The translations under genes were made by a program, and so were the position numbers. This document shows, piece by piece, positions 39,500 through 47,870 of a stretch of DNA of 64,000 bases. The notes below the pieces were generated by a model. That model was not told the origin of the DNA, searched no databases, and saw only the letters and a list, made by a program, of their open reading frames with translations. The first letter of the stretch is position 1. Each line of letters opens with the position of its first letter. The DNA is taken from assembly GCA_022072455.1 (NCBI GenBank), contig JAJVHY010000008.1:46889-110888 (forward strand), written 5' to 3'. Origin of the DNA: Verrucomicrobiia bacterium. GTDB taxonomy: Bacteria; Verrucomicrobiota; Verrucomicrobiia; Palsa-1439.

Positions 39500-42400
39500 A
39501 TGATCAACACTCTCATTCGTTTCGCCCTGAACCAACGCGCGCTGGTGCTGCTGCTGGCGGCGCTGCTGATCGGCATCGGCATTCATTCGTTTCAGCGACT
39601 GCCGATTGACGCCATCCCGGATATCACCAACATCCAGGTCCAAATCAACACGCAGGTTGCCGCGCTCGCGCCCGCCGAGGTCGAGAAACTGGTGACGTTC
39701 CCCATCGAGTTCACGATGAGCGGCATCCCCAACATCGAGGAAGTCCGGTCGCTGACCCGGTACGGGCTGTCGCAGGTCACCATCGTGTTCAAGGACGGCA
39801 CGGACATTTACTGGGCGCGGCAGCAAATCATGGAGCGACTGGCCGAAGCGCGCGAGCAGTTGCCGGCAGGTCTGGGCGAACCGATCATGGGGCCGGTCTC
39901 GACGGGACTGGGCGAGATTTATTCCTACGTGCTGCTCAGCACCAACCGCACCTCCACGGAGTTGCGCACGATTCAGGATTGGATGATCAAACCGCAACTG
40001 CGCACCGTGCCCGGCGTGGTCGAGGTCAATTCCATCGGCGGGTACGAGAAGCAATACCACGTCACACCCGACCCGGTAAAGCTGACCAGCTTCGGACTGA
40101 CGTTCCGCGATGTGTTCGAGGCGTTGGCCGCCAACAACGCCAATGCCGGCGGCGGTTATATCGAACACAAGGGGGAGCACTATCTCATTCGTGGCGTCGG
40201 GCTGGTCGAGAACACCGAGGACATCGCGGAGATCGTCGTGGCCAATACGCCGCACGGCGTGCCGATTCACGTTCACGACGTGGCCGAGGTCGGCTTGGGC
40301 AAGGAACTGCGCACCGGCACGGCGACTGACAAAGGCGAGGAAACCGTCCTCGGCACGGCGATGATGCTGATGGGCGAGAACTCCCGAACCGTTTCGATTC
40401 GCGTGGACGAGAAGTTGAAGGCCATCCAAAACACGCTGCCGGCAGGGGTCACGATCAAGACGGTCTATAACCGCACCGACCTCGTGAACCTGACGTTGGA
40501 GACCGTCCGCAAGAATCTGTTCGAGGGGGCGATTTTCGTGGTCGTGGTGTTGCTTTTGCTGCTGGGCAACGTGCGCGCGGCGCTGATCGTCGCCTCGGCC
40601 ATCCCGCTCTCGATGTTGTTCGCCGTGACCGGCATGGTGCAAAACAAGGTCTCCGGCAACCTGATGAGCCTCGGCGCGATTGATTTTGGCCTGATCGTGG
40701 ATGGCGCGGTGGTGATGGTCGAGAACATCATCCGCAGACTGGCCGAGCACCAGCACAAACTGGGTCGCAAACTGACCGGCGACGAACACCGGCACGCGTT
40801 GAGTGAAGCGGCATTGGAGGTCGGTCGACCGGTCACGTTCGCCGTCGGCATCATTATGATTGTGTATCTGCCGATTCTCACCTTGCAGGGCATCGAAGGC
40901 AAAATGTTCAAGCCGATGGCGTTCACGGTCGTGCTGGCCCTGGCCGGCTCGTTGATTCTGGCGCTGACCGTGGTGCCGGTGCTCTGCTCGTTCGCCTTGC
41001 GCGGCAAAATTTCCGAAAAAGAGAACTGGCTGATGCGGCTGATCAAACGCGCCTACCAGCCGACGTTGCGGCTGGCGATGCGATTCGGCTGGCTGACCGT
41101 GACCGGCGCGGTCGTGACCGTGGTGCTGGCGGTCGTCTTGTTCACCCGGCTCGGCGCGGTGTTCGTGCCGCAACTCGACGAAGGATCGATTGCCATGCAG
41201 GCCGTGCGGCTGCCGAGCGTCTCGCTGTCGCAATCCATCGAGATGCAGCGGGAAGTCGAAAACGCCATCGCCGAATTCCCGGAAGTGACCGACGTGTTCT
41301 CGTTGCGCATCGGCACGGCGGAGGTCGCCACCGACCCGATGGGGTGGAACTTGGCCGACACCTACATCATGCTCAAGCCGTACAAGGAATGGACCACCAC
41401 GAAAAACAAGGCCGAACTCATCGAGAAGATTCAAGCCCGGCTCGCGGAGATCCCCGGCCAGAACTACGTTTTCAGCCAGCCAATCGAACTGCGGTTCAAC
41501 GAACTCATTGCCGGCGTGCGCGCCGACGTGGGCGTGAAAATCTTCGGCGACGACATGGACGTGCTCAACCGCGTTGCCGCGCAGGTCAGCAGCGTGATTC
41601 GCGACGTGCGCGGTGCGGGCGATGTCGAAGCCGAACAGGTCAGCGGGCTGCCGATGATGCAGATCAAAGTCAACCGCGCCGCGATCGCCCGCTACGGCCT
41701 GAATGTCGCCGACGTACACGACCTGATCGAGACCGCCATCGGCGGCAAGGAAGCCGGCGAGGTCTTCGAGGGCGAGAAACGATTCGCGTTGTTGGTGCGG
41801 TTGCCGCCCCGCCTGCGCGAGAAACCGGATGAACTCCGGCAACTGCTCTTGAAGACGCCCAAAGGCGCGCTGATTCCGCTGGAGCAGGTCGCCGCCATTG
41901 AGACGGTCGAGGGCCTCAACGAAATCCGCCGCGAACAGGGCAAACGCCGCGTCGCCGTCATGGTCAACGTGCGCGGACGCGACATCGCCAGCTTCGTCGC
42001 CGAAGCCCAGCAGAAGATTGCCGCCGATGTGAAGCTTCCAGAAGGCTACTACATCGCGTGGGGCGGCCAGTTTGAGAATCTCCAGGCGGCCCAACAACGG
42101 TTGATGATCGTAGTGCCGGTCGCACTCGGCCTGATCTTCTTCCTCCTGTTCAGTATGTTCAAGAGTGTCCGGCAATCTCTGCTGATCTTCACCGGCGTCC
42201 CACTCGCCGTGACCGGCGGCGTTTTCGCCCTCGCGTTGCGCGACTTGCCGTTCAGCATTTCAGCAGGTGTCGGGTTCATCGCCCTGAGCGGCGTCGCCGT
42301 CCTCAACGGCGTGGTGATGGTCAGCTACATCAACCGGCTGCGCGAGGAAGGCAAAACCGTCGCCGACGCCGTGACCGAAGGCGCACTCACCCGGCTGCGC

Positions 42401-42601
42401 CCCGTGCTCATGACCGCGCTCGTTGCCAGCCTCGGCTTTGTCCCGATGGCGTTGGCGACCGGCACCGGCGCCGAAGTCCAGCGACCGCTGGCCACGGTGG
42501 TCATCGGCGGCATCCTCTCCTCGACGCTGCTAACGCTGGTCGTGCTCCCGGTCCTCTACCGCTGGTTTGAACGTGAACCCGACGCCGCGAGAGCCACGTA
42601 A
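39500..42601 (+). CDS. Heavy-metal efflux RND pump of second system (CzcA/CusA family)
   Basis: A 1033-residue inner membrane pump with AAGGAG ribosome site. The family signature IDAIPDITNIQVQINTQVAA is near the start. The proton-relay helix reads DFGLIVDGAVVMVEN with Asp395 and Asp401, the form of divalent-cation (Zn, Co, Cd) pumps. Other family motifs include VGVKIFGDD and SAGVGFIALSGVAVLNGVVM. It is the last gene of the second efflux operon. Similarity with the pump at 9518 is clear along the whole length, but the two differ enough not to be a recent duplication. Confidence 0.93.
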   Translation: MINTLIRFALNQRALVLLLAALLIGIGIHSFQRLPIDAIPDITNIQVQINTQVAALAPAEVEKLVTFPIEFTMSGIPNIEEVRSLTRYGLSQVTIVFKDGTDIYWARQQIMERLAEAREQLPAGLGEPIMGPVSTGLGEIYSYVLLSTNRTSTELRTIQDWMIKPQLRTVPGVVEVNSIGGYEKQYHVTPDPVKLTSFGLTFRDVFEALAANNANAGGGYIEHKGEHYLIRGVGLVENTEDIAEIVVANTPHGVPIHVHDVAEVGLGKELRTGTATDKGEETVLGTAMMLMGENSRTVSIRVDEKLKAIQNTLPAGVTIKTVYNRTDLVNLTLETVRKNLFEGAIFVVVVLLLLLGNVRAALIVASAIPLSMLFAVTGMVQNKVSGNLMSLGAIDFGLIVDGAVVMVENIIRRLAEHQHKLGRKLTGDEHRHALSEAALEVGRPVTFAVGIIMIVYLPILTLQGIEGKMFKPMAFTVVLALAGSLILALTVVPVLCSFALRGKISEKENWLMRLIKRAYQPTLRLAMRFGWLTVTGAVVTVVLAVVLFTRLGAVFVPQLDEGSIAMQAVRLPSVSLSQSIEMQREVENAIAEFPEVTDVFSLRIGTAEVATDPMGWNLADTYIMLKPYKEWTTTKNKAELIEKIQARLAEIPGQNYVFSQPIELRFNELIAGVRADVGVKIFGDDMDVLNRVAAQVSSVIRDVRGAGDVEAEQVSGLPMMQIKVNRAAIARYGLNVADVHDLIETAIGGKEAGEVFEGEKRFALLVRLPPRLREKPDELRQLLLKTPKGALIPLEQVAAIETVEGLNEIRREQGKRRVAVMVNVRGRDIASFVAEAQQKIAADVKLPEGYYIAWGGQFENLQAAQQRLMIVVPVALGLIFFLLFSMFKSVRQSLLIFTGVPLAVTGGVFALALRDLPFSISAGVGFIALSGVAVLNGVVMVSYINRLREEGKTVADAVTEGALTRLRPVLMTALVASLGFVPMALATGTGAEVQRPLATVVIGGILSSTLLTLVVLPVLYRWFEREPDAARAT

Positions 42602-42615
42602 ATTGCGGCAATTGC

Positions 42616-42650
42616 GGGCGAGGGTTTGGGACGGGTGGTGCGTTTAATTG
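42616..42650 (+). promoter_or_regulatory. Shared ECF-type promoter motif, copy 10
   Basis: GCGAGGGTTT at 42618-42627, a 12-base spacer, GCGTTT at 42640-42645, then AATTGGG. The ATG of the lipoprotein gene is 16 bases further. It matches the copies at 12611 and 28672 closely, including a G-rich spacer. Confidence 0.7.
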
Positions 42651-42661
42651 GGTGAGAGACA

Positions 42662-42952
42662 ATGAAAACATGGATCACATTAACCGTGGCGGCGAGCGTC
42701 TTGGCGCTGGCAACAGGTTGTGCCACGTCCAGACCGACGGCACAGCAGGCGGTGGTATGTCCGGGCTGCAAGTCGGTCTTGGTGCGGCCGGAAGGCGGGC
42801 TGGAAGCGTTCTCCTTTGCCCTCGCCGGTGGCGAACATCGTTGTCCCGGCTGTCAGGGGGCACTCGCGACTTGGCTCAAGGAGGGCACACTCCAGCACAA
42901 GTGTTCGCTCTGCCAAGATGCGCCCTACAGTTGTGCCGCGCATGGTTGGTAG
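42662..42952 (+). CDS. Zinc-ribbon-type lipoprotein (family shared with 25829)
   Basis: A 96-residue precursor; leader TLTVAASVLALATGC with lipobox. The mature part has CPGC near the start, HRCPGC in the middle, QHKCSLC and a final CAAH. This is the same spacing plan as the protein at 25829, including QH before the third Cys pair. Both genes have a shared-motif promoter ahead. A lipid-anchored periplasmic metal-binding role is inferred. Confidence 0.7.
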   Translation: MKTWITLTVAASVLALATGCATSRPTAQQAVVCPGCKSVLVRPEGGLEAFSFALAGGEHRCPGCQGALATWLKEGTLQHKCSLCQDAPYSCAAHGW

Positions 42953-42968
42953 TCGAGCGGAGGAAGAA

Positions 42969-43379
42969 ATGAAGAAGACTTTGCCGTTGCAGAAGTATCG
43001 TATCCTGATCGTGGATCAGCATCCATTCACCGCGCAACTCATCGCCCGGATGCTTGTGCGGCGCGGTTTTCGCGTCGCCATCGCCGCCGATGGGCCGGAC
43101 GCTTTGGACTGGCTAGCGGAGGAAAAGTTCGACGCTGTGCTCAGCGAGATGTTCTTGCCGGGCAACAGCGGCCTCGATTTGCTGCGGCGGATTCACCGGC
43201 TTTTCCCGCGGCTGCCGGTCGCGCTGATGAGCGCGTTTCTGGCGGACGAACTGCATCAATCGGCATTGGCCGAGGGCGCGGTGGAGTTTTTCAAGAAACC
43301 GGTCAGCAGCCAGGCGCTGGTTGAGCTATTTGCCAGGGCACGGCAGACACGTCCGATGGCCGAATTGGTCGCCGCATAA
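42969..43379 (+). CDS. Receiver domain protein with Glu in place of phosphoacceptor Asp
   Basis: A 136-residue single receiver domain, 16 bases behind the lipoprotein gene with GGAGGAAG upstream. It keeps the fold (RILIVDQHPFTAQLIARMLV) and the Lys of FFKKPVSS. The acceptor segment reads FDAVLSEMFLPGNSGLDLLR with Glu60, where the relative at 29754 has Asp59. The acidic pair is DQ rather than DD. Glu often mimics the phosphorylated state, so this protein may be locked on. No output domain. Confidence 0.8.
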   Translation: MKKTLPLQKYRILIVDQHPFTAQLIARMLVRRGFRVAIAADGPDALDWLAEEKFDAVLSEMFLPGNSGLDLLRRIHRLFPRLPVALMSAFLADELHQSALAEGAVEFFKKPVSSQALVELFARARQTRPMAELVAA

Positions 43380-43414
43380 ACGTAACCCAACCACACAACA
43401 GGAGGAAAGAGACC

Positions 43415-43660
43415 ATGGCAGACAAGACAACGCAACCCACCGAAGCCGTGACTGACCCGGTCTGCGGCATGAACATCGAGCCGGCCAAGGCCGCCGCCCA
43501 CGTGCTCCACGATGGCCGGGACTTTTATTTCTGCAGCACCGGCTGCCGCGACAAATTCGGCGCGAACCCTGCCCAGTACATAGCTGCCGGTAAGTCCGGC
43601 GGCCCGCTCGCGTGGCTGCGACGGTTATTCACCGGCGGATGCTGCGGCGACAAACACTGA
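43415..43660 (+). CDS. YHS domain protein
   Basis: An 81-residue protein with AGGAGG ribosome site. The YHS domain covers TDPVCGMNIEPAKAAAHVLH, DGRDFYFCSTGCRDKF and ANPAQYIA, with Cys ligands in VCGM and FCSTGC. A short tail GGPLAWLRRLFTGGCCGDKH adds a Cys pair and a possible amphipathic helix. YHS domains bind copper or other soft metals; the CopA at 19818 carries the same domain at its N-terminus. The stop overlaps the start of the GH57 gene by 1 base, so the two are coupled. Confidence 0.8.
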   Translation: MADKTTQPTEAVTDPVCGMNIEPAKAAAHVLHDGRDFYFCSTGCRDKFGANPAQYIAAGKSGGPLAWLRRLFTGGCCGDKH

Positions 43661-45969
43661 TGAAGCTGTGGCATTCAACCCCCGACACCAAACGCACACT
43701 ACTCCGCGACGGCGGAGCGTGGTGGTTGTATTTGGAGATCGGCACGTGGCCCATCGAGCCGGACCAAACGGTCTGGGTCGAGTTCAACACCCGCCGGGCC
43801 GATGGCACTAACCTCGCCACCTGCGCCCATGCCGAGTGGGGCTACAATGCCGGGCCAAACAGTTACTGGCACGCAAAGATTGGCCCGTTCGCGACGGGCG
43901 ACCGGGTCGAGTACTTCGTCGTCGGCAAATCACCGCAGGCCGAGGCGACGATCAATTCGTTCGAGCTGCTCATCGGCCCGAAACTGTTTCTGGCCATCCT
44001 CTGGCATCAGCATCAGCCACTCTACAAAGACTGCCTCTGCCCGGAGGCGAAGGGCAGTTTCATTTTCCCGTGGGTGCGGTTGCACGCCTTACGGGATTAC
44101 TACTCCATGGCCGCGCTCGTCGCCCTACACCCGGGGATTCGCCTCACCATCAACCTGTCACCCTCGCTTCTCCAGCAGGTTGACGCCTACGGCGAGCGCG
44201 GCCACACCGATCGCGCATTGGAACTCACGCTCAAACCCACCCCGGAACTCACCGCCGAGGACCGTGAATACATCCTGACGCATTTCTTCGATGCCGATTG
44301 GCACAACGAAATCTATCCCCACCCGCGTTACAAAGAACTGTTCGATAAACGTGGCCGGCAGAAACCACTCACCGATGCCGATCTCACCGACCTGCGGATG
44401 TGGTTCAACCTCGCGTGGTTCGCCCCCGAGTTTCAGAACGGCAAGGTGAAACTGCCGGACGGCTCGGTTGCCAGCGTCGCACGATTCATCGAGAAAGGGG
44501 CGGGATTTACCGAAAGTGAGATCACCGAGATGGTGGCCGAGCAATACAAGATCATGCGCAACATCGTCGCCATCCACCGGCAACTTCAGGATGCCGGGCA
44601 GATCGAGGTCTCGACCACGCCGTTCTATCATCCGATCCTGCCGCTGTTGCACGACACCGACAACGCCATCCTCGACCGCGACGGGAGCAGCTTGCCGGCC
44701 CGGTTCAGCTTCCCGGAAGATGTCGACGCGCAAGTGGCCAACGCTGTCGCCCTATACACGAAGCTGTTCGGGCGAGCGCCGTACGGCATGTGGCCAGCGG
44801 AAGGTGCGGTGGGTGAGTCGGTCATCCCGCATTTTCAGAAGCACGGCATCCGCTGGATCGCCACCGACCAAGGCGTGCTGGAACTTTCGGGCGAGTGGGG
44901 ATATGAAGCGGACAAGCCGGACGTGTATTGCCGGCCTTGGCGGGCCGGCGATGACGAGTCCATTGCTGTTTTCTTCCGCGATACCGATCTGAGCAACGCG
45001 ATTGGTTTCCGGTACGGCCAACGCGATCCGCAGGAAGCCGCCGCCGAGTTTGTGAACGAACTAAAACGACGGTTCATGCCCACCGGCGAGCAAGACCGCA
45101 TCGTCTCGATCATTCTCGATGGGGAGAACGCTTGGGGTTCGTACCGGCAGGCGGGCCGGCCGTTCTTTGATGCATTGTACGGTTTGCTCGACGCCGATGC
45201 CGCGATCGGCACGGTCACGTTCAGCGAGTATCTCGACGGCAACGCCGCCCGTGGCGTTCGTCCGCATCCCATTGCCGGGCAGGAACGCGTTTACCGGCTG
45301 GCGCACGCCTCGTGGATTGACGAGACCGGCTCGCGGTCCGGCAATGATCTCGGTACGTGGATTGGCGAACCGCAGGAGAACGCCGCGTGGGATTTGCTCC
45401 GGCAAACCCGTGAGATGTTTCGCGCCAAGAGCATCACGGTGCAATCGCATCCGCAAGCGTTCGAGGCGCTCTACGCCGCCGAGGGTAGCGATTGGTTCTG
45501 GTGGTACGGCGACGACCAGGACTGTGATCAAGAGGACATCTTCGACGACCTGTTCCGACATCATCTGCGTTGCGCCTACAAACTCGCCGGCTTCAAACCG
45601 CCGGCGGAACTTGAGGAACATCTTGTGCCGCATGTCGTGACATGGAGTTTCCACAACCAAAAGAAGACCACCCAACCGGGCGACCGGCTGCGATTCAAGA
45701 GCGGCTGCCCCGGTGTTCTGAGTTGGGGTGTGAACGACTGGCAGGAGGTTGAGGAAATCGAACTCACCCCGGTCGGCGGCGTCATGGCCGGGCAGAATGT
45801 TTACAGCGTCACACTCCGTCCGTTTGGCGATGCCGTGTACAACGTCCAACTTCAATTCAAATGCCGGTGCGCCCCCGTCTGCCATTGCGCCCCCGACGAC
45901 CTGTGCTGCAACCAGCGCCAGTATCAACTCCGCGTGGCGCGACCGAAACGCCGGCGAGGCGGGCGATAG
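43660..45969 (+). CDS. Glycoside hydrolase family 57 protein with N-terminal binding domain
   Basis: A 769-residue cytoplasmic protein. Residues 1-105 form a beta-sandwich domain related to the whole protein at 29357. The GH57 barrel starts with the HQHQP motif (His116/His118). The nucleophile motif GMWPAEGAV has Glu381, and the acid/base motif ILDGENAWGSY has Asp487. Enzymes of this family are amylases, amylopullulanases, glucanotransferases or branching enzymes acting on alpha-glucans; the exact reaction cannot be told. The last 50 residues hold a Cys cluster (FKCRCAPVCHCAPDDLCC), unusual for GH57 and suggestive of metal binding. It is coupled to the YHS gene. Confidence 0.88.
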   Translation: MKLWHSTPDTKRTLLRDGGAWWLYLEIGTWPIEPDQTVWVEFNTRRADGTNLATCAHAEWGYNAGPNSYWHAKIGPFATGDRVEYFVVGKSPQAEATINSFELLIGPKLFLAILWHQHQPLYKDCLCPEAKGSFIFPWVRLHALRDYYSMAALVALHPGIRLTINLSPSLLQQVDAYGERGHTDRALELTLKPTPELTAEDREYILTHFFDADWHNEIYPHPRYKELFDKRGRQKPLTDADLTDLRMWFNLAWFAPEFQNGKVKLPDGSVASVARFIEKGAGFTESEITEMVAEQYKIMRNIVAIHRQLQDAGQIEVSTTPFYHPILPLLHDTDNAILDRDGSSLPARFSFPEDVDAQVANAVALYTKLFGRAPYGMWPAEGAVGESVIPHFQKHGIRWIATDQGVLELSGEWGYEADKPDVYCRPWRAGDDESIAVFFRDTDLSNAIGFRYGQRDPQEAAAEFVNELKRRFMPTGEQDRIVSIILDGENAWGSYRQAGRPFFDALYGLLDADAAIGTVTFSEYLDGNAARGVRPHPIAGQERVYRLAHASWIDETGSRSGNDLGTWIGEPQENAAWDLLRQTREMFRAKSITVQSHPQAFEALYAAEGSDWFWWYGDDQDCDQEDIFDDLFRHHLRCAYKLAGFKPPAELEEHLVPHVVTWSFHNQKKTTQPGDRLRFKSGCPGVLSWGVNDWQEVEEIELTPVGGVMAGQNVYSVTLRPFGDAVYNVQLQFKCRCAPVCHCAPDDLCCNQRQYQLRVARPKRRRGGR

Positions 45970-46021
45970 AATCTCAGTTTCTGCCCAAAATCGACGAATT
46001 CCTTGGCCGGCTAAAAAAAGA

Positions 46022-46054
46022 GCGAGGGTTTCGCGAGGCGGTGGCGTCTTACTG
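46022..46054 (+). promoter_or_regulatory. Shared ECF-type promoter motif, copy 11, ahead of the sigma operon
   Basis: GAGGGTTT at 46024-46031, a 12-base spacer, GCGTCT at 46044-46049, then TACTG. It lies 52 bases before the His-rich gene that precedes the ECF sigma gene at 46711, which suggests autoregulation. Confidence 0.6.
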
Positions 46055-46101
46055 TATGAGACGATGATTCTGTACCTTCAGCGAAAGGAGTGTCGCGCGT
46101 C

Positions 46102-46614
46102 ATGACACCGCGTTTGCTTCGGCAGGCGCAGGGGGTTAGATTGCGCCCGATGGCTGGCCAGTGGTCGCAAAAACATTGGGGCGCGCGGCTTGGTGCGCAG
46201 TTTGTCACGATGCTCACCGCGGGGGCGTTGCTGTATGCCGGCATGATTTGCCTCGCCGGTGCGGCAATCGGGGGAGGACACAGCCACGAGAACCACAATC
46301 ACGGCCATGCGGCTGAGCCAGCCGGGGATCACCACTCGGATGGGCATTCTGAGTCCGCCCCCACCGGTCACCATGAGGGCGGCGCGCCTGATTGCTGCTC
46401 CAATCATCTCAGCACCGTCCCGTCATCGGACCCGGTGGTCCACAAGCCCCACACGGAAACACCACCGCTCCTGTTCTTGGCGGTTCTGATCACCGAGCCA
46501 GGGATTGTGCCCGCCCACGGTTCGCTCTGGGAACACGGCCCACCGGGCGAATCGCCGCCCCTGCTTTTCGCCATTCTTCCGCAAGCGCCGCGCGCGCCGC
46601 CTGTCGCTGTCTGA
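46102..46614 (+). CDS. His-rich membrane/exported protein
   Basis: A 170-residue protein from ATG 46102, 12 bases after AAAGGAG. A GTG at 46090 directly abuts that site and is unlikely. Hydrophobic segment FVTMLTAGALLYAGMICLAG, then a dense His region (HSHENHNHGHAAEPAGDHHS, HHEGGAPDCCSNH) and a Pro-rich tail with a second hydrophobic patch. The His/Cys region should bind several divalent ions outside the membrane. Placed between the shared promoter motif and the sigma gene, it could be a metal-sensing partner of the sigma factor or part of the protective response. Confidence 0.65.
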   Translation: MTPRLLRQAQGVRLRPMAGQWSQKHWGARLGAQFVTMLTAGALLYAGMICLAGAAIGGGHSHENHNHGHAAEPAGDHHSDGHSESAPTGHHEGGAPDCCSNHLSTVPSSDPVVHKPHTETPPLLFLAVLITEPGIVPAHGSLWEHGPPGESPPLLFAILPQAPRAPPVAV

Positions 46615-46617
46615 CGC

Positions 46618-46635
46618 CCCGGCATCTCTGCCGGG
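46618..46635. other. Short hairpin between His-rich gene and sigma gene
   Basis: CCCGGCA at 46618-46624 pairs perfectly with TGCCGGG at 46629-46635 around TCTC. It begins 4 bases after the stop of the His-rich gene. Without a T-run it may only partly terminate, lowering sigma expression relative to the upstream gene. Confidence 0.4.
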
Positions 46636-46710
46636 CTGTCTCCCTCTCGTTGTGGGTGTTGTCTGCCCACCGTTCTTTCTGATCCACAGGCAGCGAACAG
46701 GAATTTACAC

Positions 46711-47322
46711 ATGAACATTTCAGAACCAGAAGCAGCACCGGCCAGCGGGCCGACCGACTTCGAGTTGGTCGCCAGCGTCCAAGGCGGTGAGGAGGCCGCC
46801 TTTGACATTTTGATGGGCCGCTACAAACGGCCCGTGCTCAGCTTCGTCTATCGCATGACCGGCGAGGCGGACGCTTCGGAAGACATTGCCCAGGAAGTGT
46901 TCGTCCGCGTGTATCAACACCTCGGCACGTACAAACCGCGCGGTAAGTTCACCACCTGGTTGTTCCAACTGGCCCACAATGCCGCCGTGGATCATCTCCG
47001 GTGGCGGAAACGTCACCAGACCGAGTCGCTGGATGACGCCGGCAAGACTTCTTGGACCGCCGCTGCCGGGCCGCACGACGTAGTGCGCGATGTCACCAAC
47101 GTCGAGATCGGCGAGCAGGTCGCCGCCGCCGTCGCCACGCTTCCCGACGACCAACGAACCGCACTCGTGCTCGCGGAGTACCAAGGACTGTCGTACGCCG
47201 ACATTGCGGCGACGATGAATTGCACCATCAAATCCGTCGAGGCGCGGTTGTATCGCGCCAAGCTGACGCTCCGCGAGCGTCTCCACCATCTCTATGAGGA
47301 CGCACGGGGCGCGAACCAATGA
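46711..47322 (+). CDS. ECF-type RNA polymerase sigma factor
   Basis: A 203-residue sigma factor of typical ECF length. Region 2: FELVASVQGGEEAAFDILMG, then DASEDIAQEVFVRVYQHLGT and TWLFQLAHNAAVDHLRWRKR. Region 4: LPDDQRTALVLAEYQGLSYA with the helix-turn-helix DIAATMNCTIKSVEARLYRA. It is close to the sigma factor at 1801 in region 4 but lacks its Cys-rich start. No anti-sigma gene follows. The transcription unit starts with a copy of the shared promoter motif, so this protein is the best candidate for the factor that reads the motif. Confidence 0.9.
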   Translation: MNISEPEAAPASGPTDFELVASVQGGEEAAFDILMGRYKRPVLSFVYRMTGEADASEDIAQEVFVRVYQHLGTYKPRGKFTTWLFQLAHNAAVDHLRWRKRHQTESLDDAGKTSWTAAAGPHDVVRDVTNVEIGEQVAAAVATLPDDQRTALVLAEYQGLSYADIAATMNCTIKSVEARLYRAKLTLRERLHHLYEDARGANQ

Positions 47323-47392
47323 AAACTGTCCGCAGAAACAAACCGCAGTGCAGTCAAACCAACCCAACGCCCCAAGGGCGGGAAAGGAACGC

Positions 47393-47794
47393 ATGAAGAA
47401 GTACATCGCAGTCATAGCCGCCACAGTCGTTGCGGCAGCAGTCACCCTCAGCTACGCCGGGGAGGGTCATGGGACTGGCCATGGCGAACAACACAAGGAC
47501 CACGAGGCCGGCCAAACCATCACCGTCACCGGCGAGGTGCTGGACATGGTCTGTTACATCGATCACGGAGCGACCGGCGCCAAACACGCCGATTGCGCCA
47601 AAACCTGTATCGAGAGCGGCTTGCCGGTCGGCATCAAAGCCACGGACGGCAAGACGTACCTGTTGGTCGGCGAGCACAAGCCCTTGAACAAACAGCTTGC
47701 GCCGTTGGCCGCCAAGACGATTACCGTCAAAGGCAAGGCGGTCTCGCGCGACGGCTTCAACATGATCGAGAATGCTGAAATCGTCAGCAAATGA
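47393..47794 (+). CDS. Exported small protein with conserved Cys pair
   Basis: A 133-residue precursor with GAAAGGA upstream and a signal peptide (YIAVIAATVVAAAVTLSYA). A short His-rich stretch (EGHGTGHGEQHKDHE) is followed by a beta-rich OB-like domain: TVTGEVLDMVCYIDHGATGA, KHADCAKTCIESGLPVGI, TITVKGKAV. Similar exported proteins with this Cys/His signature are known from several environmental phyla without assigned function. Its position 70 bases after the sigma gene suggests one transcript. Confidence 0.7.
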   Translation: MKKYIAVIAATVVAAAVTLSYAGEGHGTGHGEQHKDHEAGQTITVTGEVLDMVCYIDHGATGAKHADCAKTCIESGLPVGIKATDGKTYLLVGEHKPLNKQLAPLAAKTITVKGKAVSRDGFNMIENAEIVSK

Positions 47795-47870
47795 CCCGGT
47801 CGGACGCGACCGCCGGGCGGGCCACAGCGGTCCGCCCGGCGGTTCGTCGCAGACATTCGAGGATGAAGTC

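Noticed and set aside
38819..42175. Very long open frame on the minus strand across the second RND pump, and similar ones opposite other genes
   Set aside because: Codon composition is that of a GC-rich antisense shadow (His, Arg, Gln-rich, no domain), and the plus strand encodes a complete pump.
46618..46635. Strong intrinsic terminator before the sigma gene
   Set aside because: The stem is only 7 base pairs and no T-run follows, so I list it as a hairpin without calling a terminator.
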